Origin: a virus
Virus record (IMG/VR): IMGVR_UViG_3300032265_001381
Coordinates: 1-24,155 of that record
Reading direction: 5' to 3' (one strand)
Length of the DNA stretch: 24,155 nt
The position numbers and the translations under genes were made by a program. Each line of letters begins with the position of its first letter. Within the stretch, counting starts at the first letter, position 1. Shown here piece after piece: positions 8,175 through 16,025 of this stretch. The notes below the pieces were generated by a model. It did no database searches and was not told the DNA's origin. It saw only the letters and a list, made by a program, of their open reading frames with translations.

Positions 8175-9176
8175 TTATCCTTTATTAGCACGGTCATACG
8201 ATGCGTATGCCCGGATCATTTTGTTTCGTTTTTCTACATTGTCCCAAGAACCAGAATCTTTAATTGCTTGAACACGCTCGGGGCTTAGCACGATTGTGTT
8301 TTTATTTGTGCTGGTTGCACTTGCTACTCGACTAGAGGCCGTTGGGCCAGCTGATCGTCTTGGATTTGAACCACCTTTGCTAGTGTAGCGGTGTGGTAAA
8401 CGGGACTGTAAACGATTATCTAACTCTTCCCAGTACTCAGAATCACTAGGATCCCAGCCATCTGATGCGAGTTCTTGATCTATTCCTTTGGCAATTCTAC
8501 TATCTGTATCTCGAGCCTGCGGGTCATACCAAGAGTTTTTCTTTAGCCATGTCGTGGCATTTCTTTGTACTTCAGAAGACATCTCGTTTGGCACATTTTG
8601 TTTGGGTGCCTTGGCCTGCTCAAGCTGTTGTTTTTTGTAATGCTGAGCTTGGTTAAGACGTTGCTTAGCGTCTGTTAACTGCTCTAAATATTCTATTTGA
8701 GATTCTGCGTCATTACTTTGAGCAGCTTGCAACATTTTCATTTTTGCGTACTCAACTCGGGTAGCCTCATCTTCAATGGCTTTATCGATTTGTGCAAACT
8801 GGTATGATGCTGCGGTATTTTCTACCGCTGCCAAGCGTCTGGCTAAATCTTCGTTTCGTTTCTCAAGCGCACTAATTTTGTGTTTAGACGATGCCTCACG
8901 TTGCTTAGATAATTCTTTCTTTAATCTACGCTCTTCACGTCGGGCCTCACGAATCTTTTCGCGCTCATCTTCAGACTCATCTGCACTATCTTCTGCATCA
9001 TCTGCGTCTTCTTGTGCATCTTCTTTTTCTTCTTCCGACTGTTCGTCAGCAGCTTCTACTTTACCGCCTTCTTTGTGCTCTTCTTCATCAAACTCTTCTG
9101 GAGTTTCAATTTTGGCTAAAACGGAGCCATCTGCTTGTTCCTTAATGGGAACATCTTTCTTTTCATTGTCTGCCAT
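8175..9176 (-). CDS. Putative capsid scaffolding protein
   Basis: This 333-aa protein starts MADNEKKDVPIKEQADGS. Residues about 24-75 are extremely acidic and low complexity (EEEKEDAQEDADDAEDSADE). A long charged helix that should form a coiled coil follows, to about residue 190 (EARREERRLKKELSKQREAS, then ALEKRNEDLARRLAAVENTA). The C-terminal third is polar, with a basic stretch near HRYTSKGGSNPRRS and a final helix containing SPERVQAIKDSGSWDNVEKR. An acidic coiled-coil protein three genes upstream of the major capsid is the usual profile of a phage scaffold, which binds capsid subunits through its basic C-terminus and leaves after assembly. No protease motif is seen. The role is inferred from composition and gene order. 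Confidence 0.7.
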   Translation of the reverse strand: MADNEKKDVPIKEQADGSVLAKIETPEEFDEEEHKEGGKVEAADEQSEEEKEDAQEDADDAEDSADESEDEREKIREARREERRLKKELSKQREASSKHKISALEKRNEDLARRLAAVENTAASYQFAQIDKAIEDEATRVEYAKMKMLQAAQSNDAESQIEYLEQLTDAKQRLNQAQHYKKQQLEQAKAPKQNVPNEMSSEVQRNATTWLKKNSWYDPQARDTDSRIAKGIDQELASDGWDPSDSEYWEELDNRLQSRLPHRYTSKGGSNPRRSAGPTASSRVASATSTNKNTIVLSPERVQAIKDSGSWDNVEKRNKMIRAYASYDRANKG

Positions 9177-9200
9177 GCTATGCTTTCTTTTTTACAAAAG

Positions 9201-9650
9201 TTAATCTACAAACGATTTCATTTTTTGTGCGTATTCAAACGACTTAATGCGCGAAATGATTTCACGGGCCTGCAACGTAATAAAGACCACTGGTGATCCT
9301 TCGTCGTTTGGCTGTACAACAAACCGATCGCCGCCGTATTTAATGGTGCGAACTAAGTCACCTTCTTTACACCAAGGACCTTCGATCCAAGGGGTTAAGT
9401 CTTCTGGTGATTTGTATGCTAAAGGTCCAACTTGGATTACCTTAGCCACGGTCTCGTTGAAACGTAACGTTTGTTTGGTTTCATCAACTAGGATGATTCC
9501 ACCTTTGCTGGTACTTTTTTCCCTGCGTAACTGAACAAGTACTCTGTCTCCAGCAACCTCTAAACCAGGGTCAATATCGGGAAAACACTCCGATTCTGAT
9601 CTTAAATCTGGTTCATCTTTACTATTACTATCAAATGCGTACGCTGCCAT
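9201..9650 (-). CDS. GroES-like co-chaperonin
   Basis: This 149-aa protein aligns by eye with GroES over residues about 28-137. VAGDRVLVQLRR matches the first strand (GroES DRVIVKR). EKSTSKGGIILVDETKQ is the mobile loop, with the GGI(I/V)L tripeptide region that contacts GroEL. Further along come NETVAKVIQVGP, the roof/base segment CKEGDLVRTIKYGGDRFVVQ, and FITLQAREIISRI at the C-terminus. Compared with the usual length of about 97 aa it has an N-terminal extension of 25-30 residues and an insert at about 78-94. It should cap host GroEL and help fold the capsid protein, as T4 gp31 does. Its location in the head operon between portal and scaffold supports this. AAGGAG precedes the ATG. Confidence 0.85.
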   Translation of the reverse strand: MAAYAFDSNSKDEPDLRSESECFPDIDPGLEVAGDRVLVQLRREKSTSKGGIILVDETKQTLRFNETVAKVIQVGPLAYKSPEDLTPWIEGPWCKEGDLVRTIKYGGDRFVVQPNDEGSPVVFITLQAREIISRIKSFEYAQKMKSFVD

Positions 9651-9670
9651 TCGGCTGCTCTCCTTAACCT

Positions 9671-9862
9671 TTACAGGTCTTCTTCGTCTTCCGTCAATAT
9701 TTCGTTAATAATGTCAAGTACCATCTTAAAACCCTCATGCCTACCAACTAATCGTTGATAGTCATCAAAGGAATTGACATTCATCCCAGCTGTGACGGTT
9801 TCAGCTATTGAATTTTGCTCAGTCTTTACACGACCGATAATTTCACTAATAAAGTCTTTCAT
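9671..9862 (-). CDS. Small acidic protein, unknown
   Basis: This 63-aa protein starts MKDFISEIIGRVKTEQNSIA and ends NEILTEDEEDL; it is mostly helical and acidic. The ATG at 9862 is preferred over an in-frame GTG at 9868, because an ATG sits at exactly the same distance from the TTGCATTAAT motif in the 102-aa gene at 15810. No Shine-Dalgarno sequence is visible for either start, so the gene may be translated from a very short or leaderless transcript. It precedes the GroES-like gene by 20 bases. The function is not recognised. Confidence 0.6.
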   Translation of the reverse strand: MKDFISEIIGRVKTEQNSIAETVTAGMNVNSFDDYQRLVGRHEGFKMVLDIINEILTEDEEDL

Positions 9863-9868
9863 ACTCAC

Positions 9869-9878
9869 ATTAATGCAA
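9869..9878 (-). promoter_or_regulatory. Candidate phage promoter motif, copy 2
   Basis: The minus strand reads TTGCATTAAT, then GTGAGT and the ATG at 9862. A GGGCGG box lies 14 bases upstream (9893-9898), directly after the stop of the 73-aa gene. It would start a unit covering the small acidic protein, GroES-like, scaffold and capsid genes. Confidence 0.5.
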
Positions 9879-9905
9879 TATTGTGAATATTTCCGCCCTA
9901 ATTAA

Positions 9906-10127
9906 TTAATAAAAATTGCCTTGTTTAACATCTTTAAGGAATTTATCTTGTCCAATTTTGCTGGATCTTACGTTGTTTTTTGGAATAACTGCGTTATTTG
10001 AACGCTTGCTTCCAGATGCGCCTTGTTCTACTTTTTGATCAGGTCCGCCAGCGTAGCCAGGGGTTCCAGTCATTTTATAGGACTTACGAAAACCTAATTC
10101 GCCGCCGTCTTGTTTTTTATTTGCCAT
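9906..10127 (-). CDS. Small basic protein after portal, unknown
   Basis: This 73-aa protein starts MANKKQDGGELGFRKSYKMT and ends DKFLKDVKQGNFY. It is rich in Lys, Gly, Ser and Asn and is probably disordered, with no clear domain. Its ATG overlaps the portal stop codon by one base (TAATG), so translation is coupled to the portal gene. It is probably a minor head or assembly protein by position. The function is not recognised. Confidence 0.55.
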   Translation of the reverse strand: MANKKQDGGELGFRKSYKMTGTPGYAGGPDQKVEQGASGSKRSNNAVIPKNNVRSSKIGQDKFLKDVKQGNFY

Positions 10128-13033
10128 TAAATTGCTCCTGTTGGGGGTGTTGGTGGTTGTGCTGCTTGCTGCTCTAATGTTTGCTGATGTTGTTGGTCGT
10201 TTTGCTGCAAAGTTGCGGCGTGTTCCAAGCCTGTTTGCTGTGCCTGTTGCTGGGCGGCTTGTTCTGCTTGGGCAGATTGTTGCTGGGCAGCCTGTTGTGC
10301 CTGAGCTTCCTGTTGTTGAGCTGAAATTTGAGATTGAACCTGCTGTGCTTGTTGCTGGAATACTTGTTGTTCAATTTCTAAGCCATGCTGGCGAATATCT
10401 TGCTGTGCCGCATGTGACGCTTCCATGGCTGTTTGGTTTTGCTCATGTGCCATAGCCATCTGATCCGCACTTAACTGGGCATTTGCACTAATAGCGGCGA
10501 CACGTTCGCGGGATGCGTTGTTAATGTCCGCCATAGCGATTTGCGTGGCGTTTTTGTTAGCGTCAATGCTTGTCTGAGTATGGTACTTAGTCTGTAGTTC
10601 TTGTACTTTTTGCTGTAACTCAGCAATTTTAAGCTGGTATTCTTGTTGATCTTTTTGGTTTTCAATCTGCATTCTAGCTTGTGACTCGGCTTGTTTGCGC
10701 TGAGTCTCTGCCATTTGCGTTTTAAGAATAACCTGAGCCGTAGGATCTGATTCAGCGGCCTGTTGTTGTTTTGCTTGTTGGGCTTGCTGTACTTTTTGGG
10801 CCAATCCTTGGATTTGCTGTATAAACGGCGCCATGGTTTGCTGTGACTCTTGATTTACCAGTTGCGACGCAATGGCTAACGCCTGCTGTGCTTCTTGATC
10901 CAATGGTTTTTCTTGGTGTAACTCGAGCGTATCGCGGCCACCTTGAGCTTGGGCCACATAAGAACGCATGGACTGCAAATAATGCAACGTCAGATGCTGC
11001 TTAATGTGTTCCAAAGCCTGGGGCGCGAAAACTGGGCCAATTACGGGATTTGCACCATAAGCTGGGTTATTAGCGTACTCTAAATGAATCTTAATGTGTG
11101 AAATATGGTCTTGGTCTGGGTAGGCTGCGGCAGCTCGTCCCATGGTCATAGACACGTTTTCTAATGCTGGGTTAGATTCTTTAGCACCCAACGGATTTGG
11201 TAATACTTCATCAATCGCTGGAATTTTAAGTTGACCTAAAACACGACGGTACACCGCACGAATGTTAAACATTCCAGGGGGTGCACTAGTTGCCATTTGC
11301 AACAATGCTTGGTTTTGTGCAAGACGTTGTGTCTCAGAAAAAATATTTGGATCAGATACTGGTCTTACGTCATTGTTGTAAGCAAAATCACGAACTTGAA
11401 CTTCAGTGCCAGACTGGTTGTCCATGTCTTGCAAGTACCAGTGGTTTAACCTGGAAATAATTGCTAATGATTTAGCTTGACTGCGATGTAAGCGTGCATG
11501 GATGCTGGAGAATACCTTAGCACCCTGCTCAATTAACGCTTGAGTTGTGCCAACTGGCATGTTATTGGTGGCATCACCAATTTTTTCTTCAGATGTAGTA
11601 ACTACACCCTTAGCTGCGTCTGTTAGCCAACCCAGTAAATTAAACAATACACTTGATGGTGGGTTAAATGGCATCGGCATGGCAATCTTACGCACATCAT
11701 CGACACCAGGTGCACCTTCAATCTCAACTACCTGTGTTGGTTCTATTCTGTCGCTTTGCCCACCAATGCGTCCACCCTTGAGTTTAAGCATTGTCTGGCT
11801 GTTGTTGATATGCGCAGCGTCAAGTAAAGCACGAAGAGAACCGGTAAGAGCAGCACTAAGGCCACCAATAAGCTGAGGTAAGCCAATAGCGTAAGCTCCA
11901 CGCCAAGGAATAAACTTAAACTCGACGTACCACTCCAGTTTTTCGAATTTTTCATCGTTACATTCCCAGTTGCGGTACAAAGCAATGACTTTGCTTGTGG
12001 TCTCGTCAATTGTCATAATATACGGTGCACGACGACCTTCTGTTTCAGGATCGTCATCTAACCGCATAAAGCATGTTATCTCATAGACACGACGCAAACC
12101 ATCAATGTTTTTAGATGGTTCGTCTTTGCCTTCAATTTTGTTGTTTGCTTTTTGTGAACTTGTCTGTTCATTTAACGGTGCATCCGATGAATAGACCGTG
12201 TCTATGTCAATGTAGATACCTTGCTCAACACGTTGCAAAAACGTGTCTTCTGTAATGTCTTGTACTTCAGTTACCCGTGGTGAGGTATAAAAATTGGTTG
12301 ACGCGTACGGCAAAAGAATGTTATCAATTGCAACCCATTCACAAGTTGGTCTTGCTTGTTCAGCATCGTAACGCCATTTAAGAAACTGTGAGCCGCCAAG
12401 GGGCAGTTGTGTAAGCAACTGTTCCATCTCGTCGCGGTACTCTGGAACTTGTTCAGAAAGTTGCCAGTTAAGAAACGATACCTTACGATCCGCTGTCTCT
12501 TCTTTTATTCTGTCTGCATTACCTTTGATGTTTGACTTAACAATGCCTTCAGGTGGAAGTAATTCTTTTGTCGACGATGCGGCAAAATCAACACAGGCTT
12601 CTGCCATGACAGGGTGCACAACCTTAGACGCGCCGTCAAATGTGGCTCCTCCAGGTGCGTCTTTACCTAAACCAGTGCGGCGTAAACCTTCTTCGTACTG
12701 TTTATCACGCTGCTTACGTGACTCTTGGTCAACATCAATAAGATCTAAATACTCAACGGAAAGGGCTTGTAAAAGGCTATCATCAAACTCTTCTGCTAAA
12801 TTAGCATAAAACTCAGGTGCGTCTTTGGGGCTTTTTGTTGGTATAAAGTTAACGACAACGGAACCATCTTCCATTTCAATAACTTCTTCCTCTACTTCGT
12901 CTTCTTCAAGGCCCAATTCTTTTTCGTAGTAATCCATATCAGCGTCTTGCGCTTTTGCTTTTTGAATATCTTCTTCTTTGTCTAAAGAAGGGAGATATGA
13001 GCCTGATTGGATTGGTATTTGGGGATTCGCCAT
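10127..13033 (-). CDS. Portal protein with long Gln-rich C-terminal tail
   Basis: At 968 aa this is much longer than the portal of P22 (about 725 aa). The N-terminus is acidic (ELGLEEDEVEEEVIEMEDGS). The core, about residues 70-700, contains segments typical of P22-like portals of environmental phages: GGATFDGASKVVHPVMAEAC, SQFLKWRYDAEQARPTCEWV, AYAIGLPQLIGGLSAALTGS and NMPVGTTQALIEQGAKVFSS. From about 730 on, the protein is Gln/Ala-rich with heptad-like helices, ending AAQPPTPPTGAI. It forms the dodecameric DNA entry ring, and the tail may form a coiled-coil barrel inside the head. It lies directly after terL, the standard packaging-module order. The family call is strong; the role of the tail is inferred. 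Confidence 0.85.
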   Translation of the reverse strand: MANPQIPIQSGSYLPSLDKEEDIQKAKAQDADMDYYEKELGLEEDEVEEEVIEMEDGSVVVNFIPTKSPKDAPEFYANLAEEFDDSLLQALSVEYLDLIDVDQESRKQRDKQYEEGLRRTGLGKDAPGGATFDGASKVVHPVMAEACVDFAASSTKELLPPEGIVKSNIKGNADRIKEETADRKVSFLNWQLSEQVPEYRDEMEQLLTQLPLGGSQFLKWRYDAEQARPTCEWVAIDNILLPYASTNFYTSPRVTEVQDITEDTFLQRVEQGIYIDIDTVYSSDAPLNEQTSSQKANNKIEGKDEPSKNIDGLRRVYEITCFMRLDDDPETEGRRAPYIMTIDETTSKVIALYRNWECNDEKFEKLEWYVEFKFIPWRGAYAIGLPQLIGGLSAALTGSLRALLDAAHINNSQTMLKLKGGRIGGQSDRIEPTQVVEIEGAPGVDDVRKIAMPMPFNPPSSVLFNLLGWLTDAAKGVVTTSEEKIGDATNNMPVGTTQALIEQGAKVFSSIHARLHRSQAKSLAIISRLNHWYLQDMDNQSGTEVQVRDFAYNNDVRPVSDPNIFSETQRLAQNQALLQMATSAPPGMFNIRAVYRRVLGQLKIPAIDEVLPNPLGAKESNPALENVSMTMGRAAAAYPDQDHISHIKIHLEYANNPAYGANPVIGPVFAPQALEHIKQHLTLHYLQSMRSYVAQAQGGRDTLELHQEKPLDQEAQQALAIASQLVNQESQQTMAPFIQQIQGLAQKVQQAQQAKQQQAAESDPTAQVILKTQMAETQRKQAESQARMQIENQKDQQEYQLKIAELQQKVQELQTKYHTQTSIDANKNATQIAMADINNASRERVAAISANAQLSADQMAMAHEQNQTAMEASHAAQQDIRQHGLEIEQQVFQQQAQQVQSQISAQQQEAQAQQAAQQQSAQAEQAAQQQAQQTGLEHAATLQQNDQQHQQTLEQQAAQPPTPPTGAI

Positions 13034-13080
13034 TATTTTGAATTTTCGTGGGGGATTTTTAAATTATTCATCCTAATTAC

Positions 13081-13092
13081 AATAATGCAAAT
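13081..13092 (-). promoter_or_regulatory. Candidate phage promoter motif, copy 3
   Basis: The minus strand reads ATTTGCATTATT, one mismatch from the consensus ATTTGCATTAAT. It lies 47 bases before the portal start, right after the terminase gene. A GGGCGG box (13105-13110) lies 12 bases upstream and forms part of the adjacent hairpin. Confidence 0.4.
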
Positions 13093-13093
13093 A

Positions 13094-13112
13094 AAGGGCA
13101 TAATCCGCCCTT
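13094..13112 (-). terminator. Weak terminator-like hairpin at terL stop
   Basis: On the minus strand AAGGGC, a 7-base loop and GCCCTT form a 6-bp stem followed by TATTTGC. It overlaps the last bases of the terminase stop codon and abuts promoter-motif copy 3. The stem is short and the T tract poor, so termination is uncertain. Confidence 0.35.
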
Positions 13113-14556
13113 ATTGCGCATAGGGATTAGAAAATCGTTTTTTAGAGTCATCGTCGGCGTAGTCGTAGTCTCTTGCGGGCAATGGATCAAGCTGTAGCCA
13201 ACCTGAATCCCTAAGCACCCGCAACGCCTGAGACAGTGAGTCTACGTAGTCATCATGGCCGCCTGCCTCTGGAAACGAACATACCTGGCGCAAAAAACGT
13301 TTTGCCCAAGTGGCAAAGTCGCCCTTTTGTTCGGTGTCCTCTGGTATGAATACTTTACCTTTAGATACAAGGGGAGCGACAATGTTAAGCCGCTGTACCT
13401 TATCCGCTCTTCCAGGGTTGTAGCCACGGACAGGCACGGCCGCCCGCTGTAGTTCTTGGATTAGGCTAATGCCCGCCGACTTGTCTTCCATTAAGATCTG
13501 GTCTGCCTTACGGCCCTTACCAAACTCGTTATCTGATCCATAGACAACTTCTTTAAAGTCACTGATAACCTTACGACGCAGCTCAGGATACGACAAGTGC
13601 TCGTCCCATGCGTCCAGCAAGATGACCGACGTACCAGCGTCTTCTTGTTCAAATACTCCCCATACTGTGCAGGCCGTCGGGTCGTTCATTGTTTTTTCTG
13701 AGGTGGCTGGGTCGTACGAGGCTATGACGTACTCAAGGACTGGCGTTGGTTTATTTGCGGGCCACATCTTAAACTGTTTACGTTTAATAATGCCCGAGGC
13801 TTCTGGGTCAAGGATCTCGCCATAGATTTCTTGTCGGCCTTGGTCTGTGCCATCGTACGTCTCAAGCTGCTTAAAAAATGTCTCTGATAAATTGGCTCGG
13901 TTGTCGTACGAGCTGGCGTTGACCATGTACACGTCACCACCAATTTTACCTTCTGCTAAGTCTACAATTAATTCTTTTGGCTTTGGTGTGGTGGTAATAA
14001 TCTGCTGCACTCGAGCGATCCTGGGATCCTTGAGTCGGAGCGTAAACTGTACTCCGTCGTAGGCTTCATCGAGGTAATCAAACGCACACAGCTCGTCGAA
14101 CCAAGCGCCATGGTATTGTTTGCCGCGATACCGTTCAGGTTCAGAGGCGGGAATACCTTGAATGATAGAGCCGTTGGTAAGGGTGATCTCGAATAGAGAC
14201 TTGTTGTAGTCGCGGATGAGTGACTTGGGGATGATATTGATAAGCCCTGAGTCTCCCTCAAAACAAGTTGCACGTATATCGTTGGAGGTTGGGGCTGTGA
14301 CAAGCCATCTTGTATTGTCATAAAGCCAAGCACGAATACCAATCCAATGGCTGGCAGTGTGCGTCTTACCTGATCCACGGCCTGCAAGCATAAGGAACGT
14401 ATCATACTCATTGTCTTCTGGTTCTTTCTGATGGGGGAGTGCCTGTAACGACCACCTGACCTGCCACATAAGTGCCTCAAGCTGCTGGTTAGGCCAATGC
14501 TTACGCGCATCCGCAAACTTCTTTAGTGTAAGTTCTTGTTTGGGTGTTAAAGACAT
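13111..14556 (-). CDS. terL: Terminase large subunit
   Basis: This 481-aa packaging ATPase/nuclease has Walker A AGRGSGKT at about residues 58-65 and Walker B HGAWFDEL at about 149-156, followed by a coupling segment (IITTTPKP near 188). The RNase H-like nuclease carries the expected acidic residues in IASYDPATS (about 282), ILMEDKSAG (about 358) and GHDDYVDSLSQAL (about 436-440). It cuts concatemers and drives DNA into the head through the portal. The ATG at 14556 lies inside the end of the upstream Hint gene, and its ribosome binding site (AGGAGAAGG) is formed by Hint codons. No intein interrupts this gene. No small subunit is recognised nearby. Confidence 0.95.
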   Translation of the reverse strand: MSLTPKQELTLKKFADARKHWPNQQLEALMWQVRWSLQALPHQKEPEDNEYDTFLMLAGRGSGKTHTASHWIGIRAWLYDNTRWLVTAPTSNDIRATCFEGDSGLINIIPKSLIRDYNKSLFEITLTNGSIIQGIPASEPERYRGKQYHGAWFDELCAFDYLDEAYDGVQFTLRLKDPRIARVQQIITTTPKPKELIVDLAEGKIGGDVYMVNASSYDNRANLSETFFKQLETYDGTDQGRQEIYGEILDPEASGIIKRKQFKMWPANKPTPVLEYVIASYDPATSEKTMNDPTACTVWGVFEQEDAGTSVILLDAWDEHLSYPELRRKVISDFKEVVYGSDNEFGKGRKADQILMEDKSAGISLIQELQRAAVPVRGYNPGRADKVQRLNIVAPLVSKGKVFIPEDTEQKGDFATWAKRFLRQVCSFPEAGGHDDYVDSLSQALRVLRDSGWLQLDPLPARDYDYADDDSKKRFSNPYAQ

Positions 14557-15539
14557 GATATGAAGCCTTCTCCTACGAGAATCGTGTTGTCTTCCCCAGT
14601 GGTTTCTATATAAACACAGGATTGGGGTTGAATGGGATCTACGCTGCAGATGTACCGTCTACTCTGGTGCACCTTTACAGGCGGCGAGTTCTGGTTCTCT
14701 ATTAACTTGATGCGTGATTTAAAAAATAAAGTGTAGTGCTTAAACGTATTCTCAAAATTTTGGGTTGTTTTTATTCCAAGGGATTCAACTAAAAACTGAA
14801 TCTGAGAAATTAGGTTTAATTGTTTTGAAGAAAATTGAAACTTGTCTTTCTTTTGCGAGTAGACCCTGCTCTTAGTACAAAAAATTCCCCTAAGCAATTC
14901 AATTCGCTGTTCAGGAGAGCTTAGTAGGTAGTTATTTGATATTTTGGTGGGGATGTTGGGAACAAGCTGCGACTCAATGCTTGGGCTGACACTAAAATCC
15001 CTAGACCCTGTCTTTTGTTTTCTGCCAAATTTTGTTTTGTAGCCAAAGTCTTTAAACTGTTGCTCAACATAGTCTTGCATGCCGCGTGCTGCCGATAGTT
15101 TTCCGTTAGTTTTTCTAGCAAAAAACCAGAATCCCATAATGAACGGCGGGATTGGTAGTATCTGATGGGGTAGTTCCAGGGGTTGGGTGGTGGGGACAGA
15201 GTAGACTAAGCGGTTTCTTTTATTTCTAAGCGGTAAAGATCGTAGGTCATCAACCTTAGTAGGCTTTAGTGGGCGCCTAAATCGTTTAACTCCCATGTAG
15301 GAGTTAAGCCTGTTGCGGTACTTTTCATTTTCCAATGGAAGTCTAAGCGCACTATCGCCTTGGATGGTAAGCCAATCGCTAAAGGTAACCTTGTAGCACT
15401 CGGGCGCCTGGTAGTTTTGAATTAGCTTAATACGAACAATTTTGCCGTTCCTATCAAAGACATAATCACCCTCAACCAAACTACCTGCACGCTTCCAGTA
15501 ATCAAGCGTTAGTACTTTTTCTGTTGCTAATATCGCCAT
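14547..15539 (-). CDS. Free-standing degenerate intein (Hint/LAGLIDADG-like) protein
   Basis: This 330-aa protein is laid out like an intein with an endonuclease domain. Block A is WKRAGSLVEGDYVFDRNGKI (about 15-34) without the N-terminal catalytic Cys. The block B position (TIQGDSALRL, 58-67) lacks the T-x-x-H histidine. Two LAGLIDADG-like helices (FIMGFWFFARKTNG, 133-146; ELLRGIFCTKSRV, 214-226) have lost their acidic catalytic residues. FQFSSKQLNLISQIQFLVES then LGIKTT (235-258) is typical of such endonucleases. Block F (CVYIETTGEDN) and block G (ILVGEGFI) are followed by SCL instead of HN. Splicing and cutting are therefore both unlikely. It overlaps terL by 10 bases and its upstream neighbour by 38 bases. 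It could be a relic, or a structural or regulatory protein under selection; the intact frame favours the latter. Confidence 0.75.
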   Translation of the reverse strand: MAILATEKVLTLDYWKRAGSLVEGDYVFDRNGKIVRIKLIQNYQAPECYKVTFSDWLTIQGDSALRLPLENEKYRNRLNSYMGVKRFRRPLKPTKVDDLRSLPLRNKRNRLVYSVPTTQPLELPHQILPIPPFIMGFWFFARKTNGKLSAARGMQDYVEQQFKDFGYKTKFGRKQKTGSRDFSVSPSIESQLVPNIPTKISNNYLLSSPEQRIELLRGIFCTKSRVYSQKKDKFQFSSKQLNLISQIQFLVESLGIKTTQNFENTFKHYTLFFKSRIKLIENQNSPPVKVHQSRRYICSVDPIQPQSCVYIETTGEDNTILVGEGFISCL

Positions 15540-15810
15540 AAAAATTATTTAGGACCCAGCGGTCCAGCCAACGCCCTAGCGGCGCCCTTATGTTTGATTG
15601 TACTGAATACGGCAGCTTTTGTATTTCCAAAGCATCTGAAGACACCTTTAAACGAAACTGAATGTATTTAGCCGTCTCGTTGTTTAAAATCTCTGCCGGT
15701 ACGTTTACCACCTCAAAGTTGTTAAGGTCACACACTAGTACTTGGAATCCCTTGAACTCACCAATGGGACTTTCCAACGCACCTTTGATTTGGTATACAT
15801 AGTCATTCAT
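15502..15810 (-). CDS. First gene of packaging operon, unknown
   Basis: This 102-aa protein starts MNDYVYQIKGALESPIGEFK and ends GDISNRKSTNA. It has a beta-rich start (GFQVLVCDLNNFEVVNVPAE) and a helical, basic end (APLGRWLDRWVLNNF). The ATG at 15810 is chosen because it lies 6 bases after promoter-motif copy 4. An upstream in-frame GTG at 15894 would run through that motif and part of the repeat element. The gene overlaps the Hint gene by 38 bases. The position before terL is where a small terminase subunit is often found, but no helix-turn-helix is evident, so the function is left open. Confidence 0.55.
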   Translation of the reverse strand: MNDYVYQIKGALESPIGEFKGFQVLVCDLNNFEVVNVPAEILNNETAKYIQFRLKVSSDALEIQKLPYSVQSNIRAPLGRWLDRWVLNNFYGDISNRKSTNA

Positions 15811-15816
15811 ACTTAC

Positions 15817-15828
15817 ATTAATGCAAAC
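15817..15828 (-). promoter_or_regulatory. Candidate phage promoter motif, copy 4
   Basis: The minus strand reads GTTTGCATTAAT, then GTAAGT and the ATG at 15810, the same arrangement as copy 2. It would start the packaging operon (102-aa gene, Hint, terL). No GGGCGG box is present upstream. Confidence 0.5.
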
Positions 15829-15869
15829 AATCGTTGTTTTCCTTCCAATAATATAAATAAATGCCAAAA

Positions 15870-16025
15870 TGCACGGGTTGCGAGGATTATTCACTAGCTC
15901 CAGTACTTAATAATATTTTTTTTTAATTTTTTTTAAAAAGAATAAAAAGGGGTTACAACCCACTCAACCCGTGCACTGAAGTTGTAAGTGCTTGATTATA
16001 TTGAATCTAGATGATAATAATTCTC
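15870..16025. repeat. AT-tract element with inverted-repeat ends, copy A
   Basis: The ends are an exact 11-bp inverted repeat, TGCACGGGTTG (15870-15880) and CAACCCGTGCA (15965-15975). Between them lies a T9-AA-T8-AAAAAG tract that is identical in copy B (21188-21343). A small hairpin GGGT-TACA-ACCC precedes the right arm. Similarity to copy B extends about 50 bases past the right arm (TTGATT, TAGATGA). Both copies lie in the same orientation at starts of transcription units. It could be a replication origin (unwinding element plus binding sites) or a shared regulatory or recombination element. Confidence 0.75.

Noticed and set aside
13094-13112. Strong terminator after terL
   Set aside because: The stem is only 6 bp and the T tract is interrupted, so it is kept only as a weak candidate.
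13968-14516. 182-codon minus-strand open frame in another frame of terL
   Set aside because: It is fully inside terL, whose motifs are intact; it is a shadow frame.
15811-15894. N-terminal extension of the 102-aa gene from a GTG at 15894
   Set aside because: It would be translated through promoter-motif copy 4 and part of the repeat element; the ATG at 15810 has the same context as the 9862 start.
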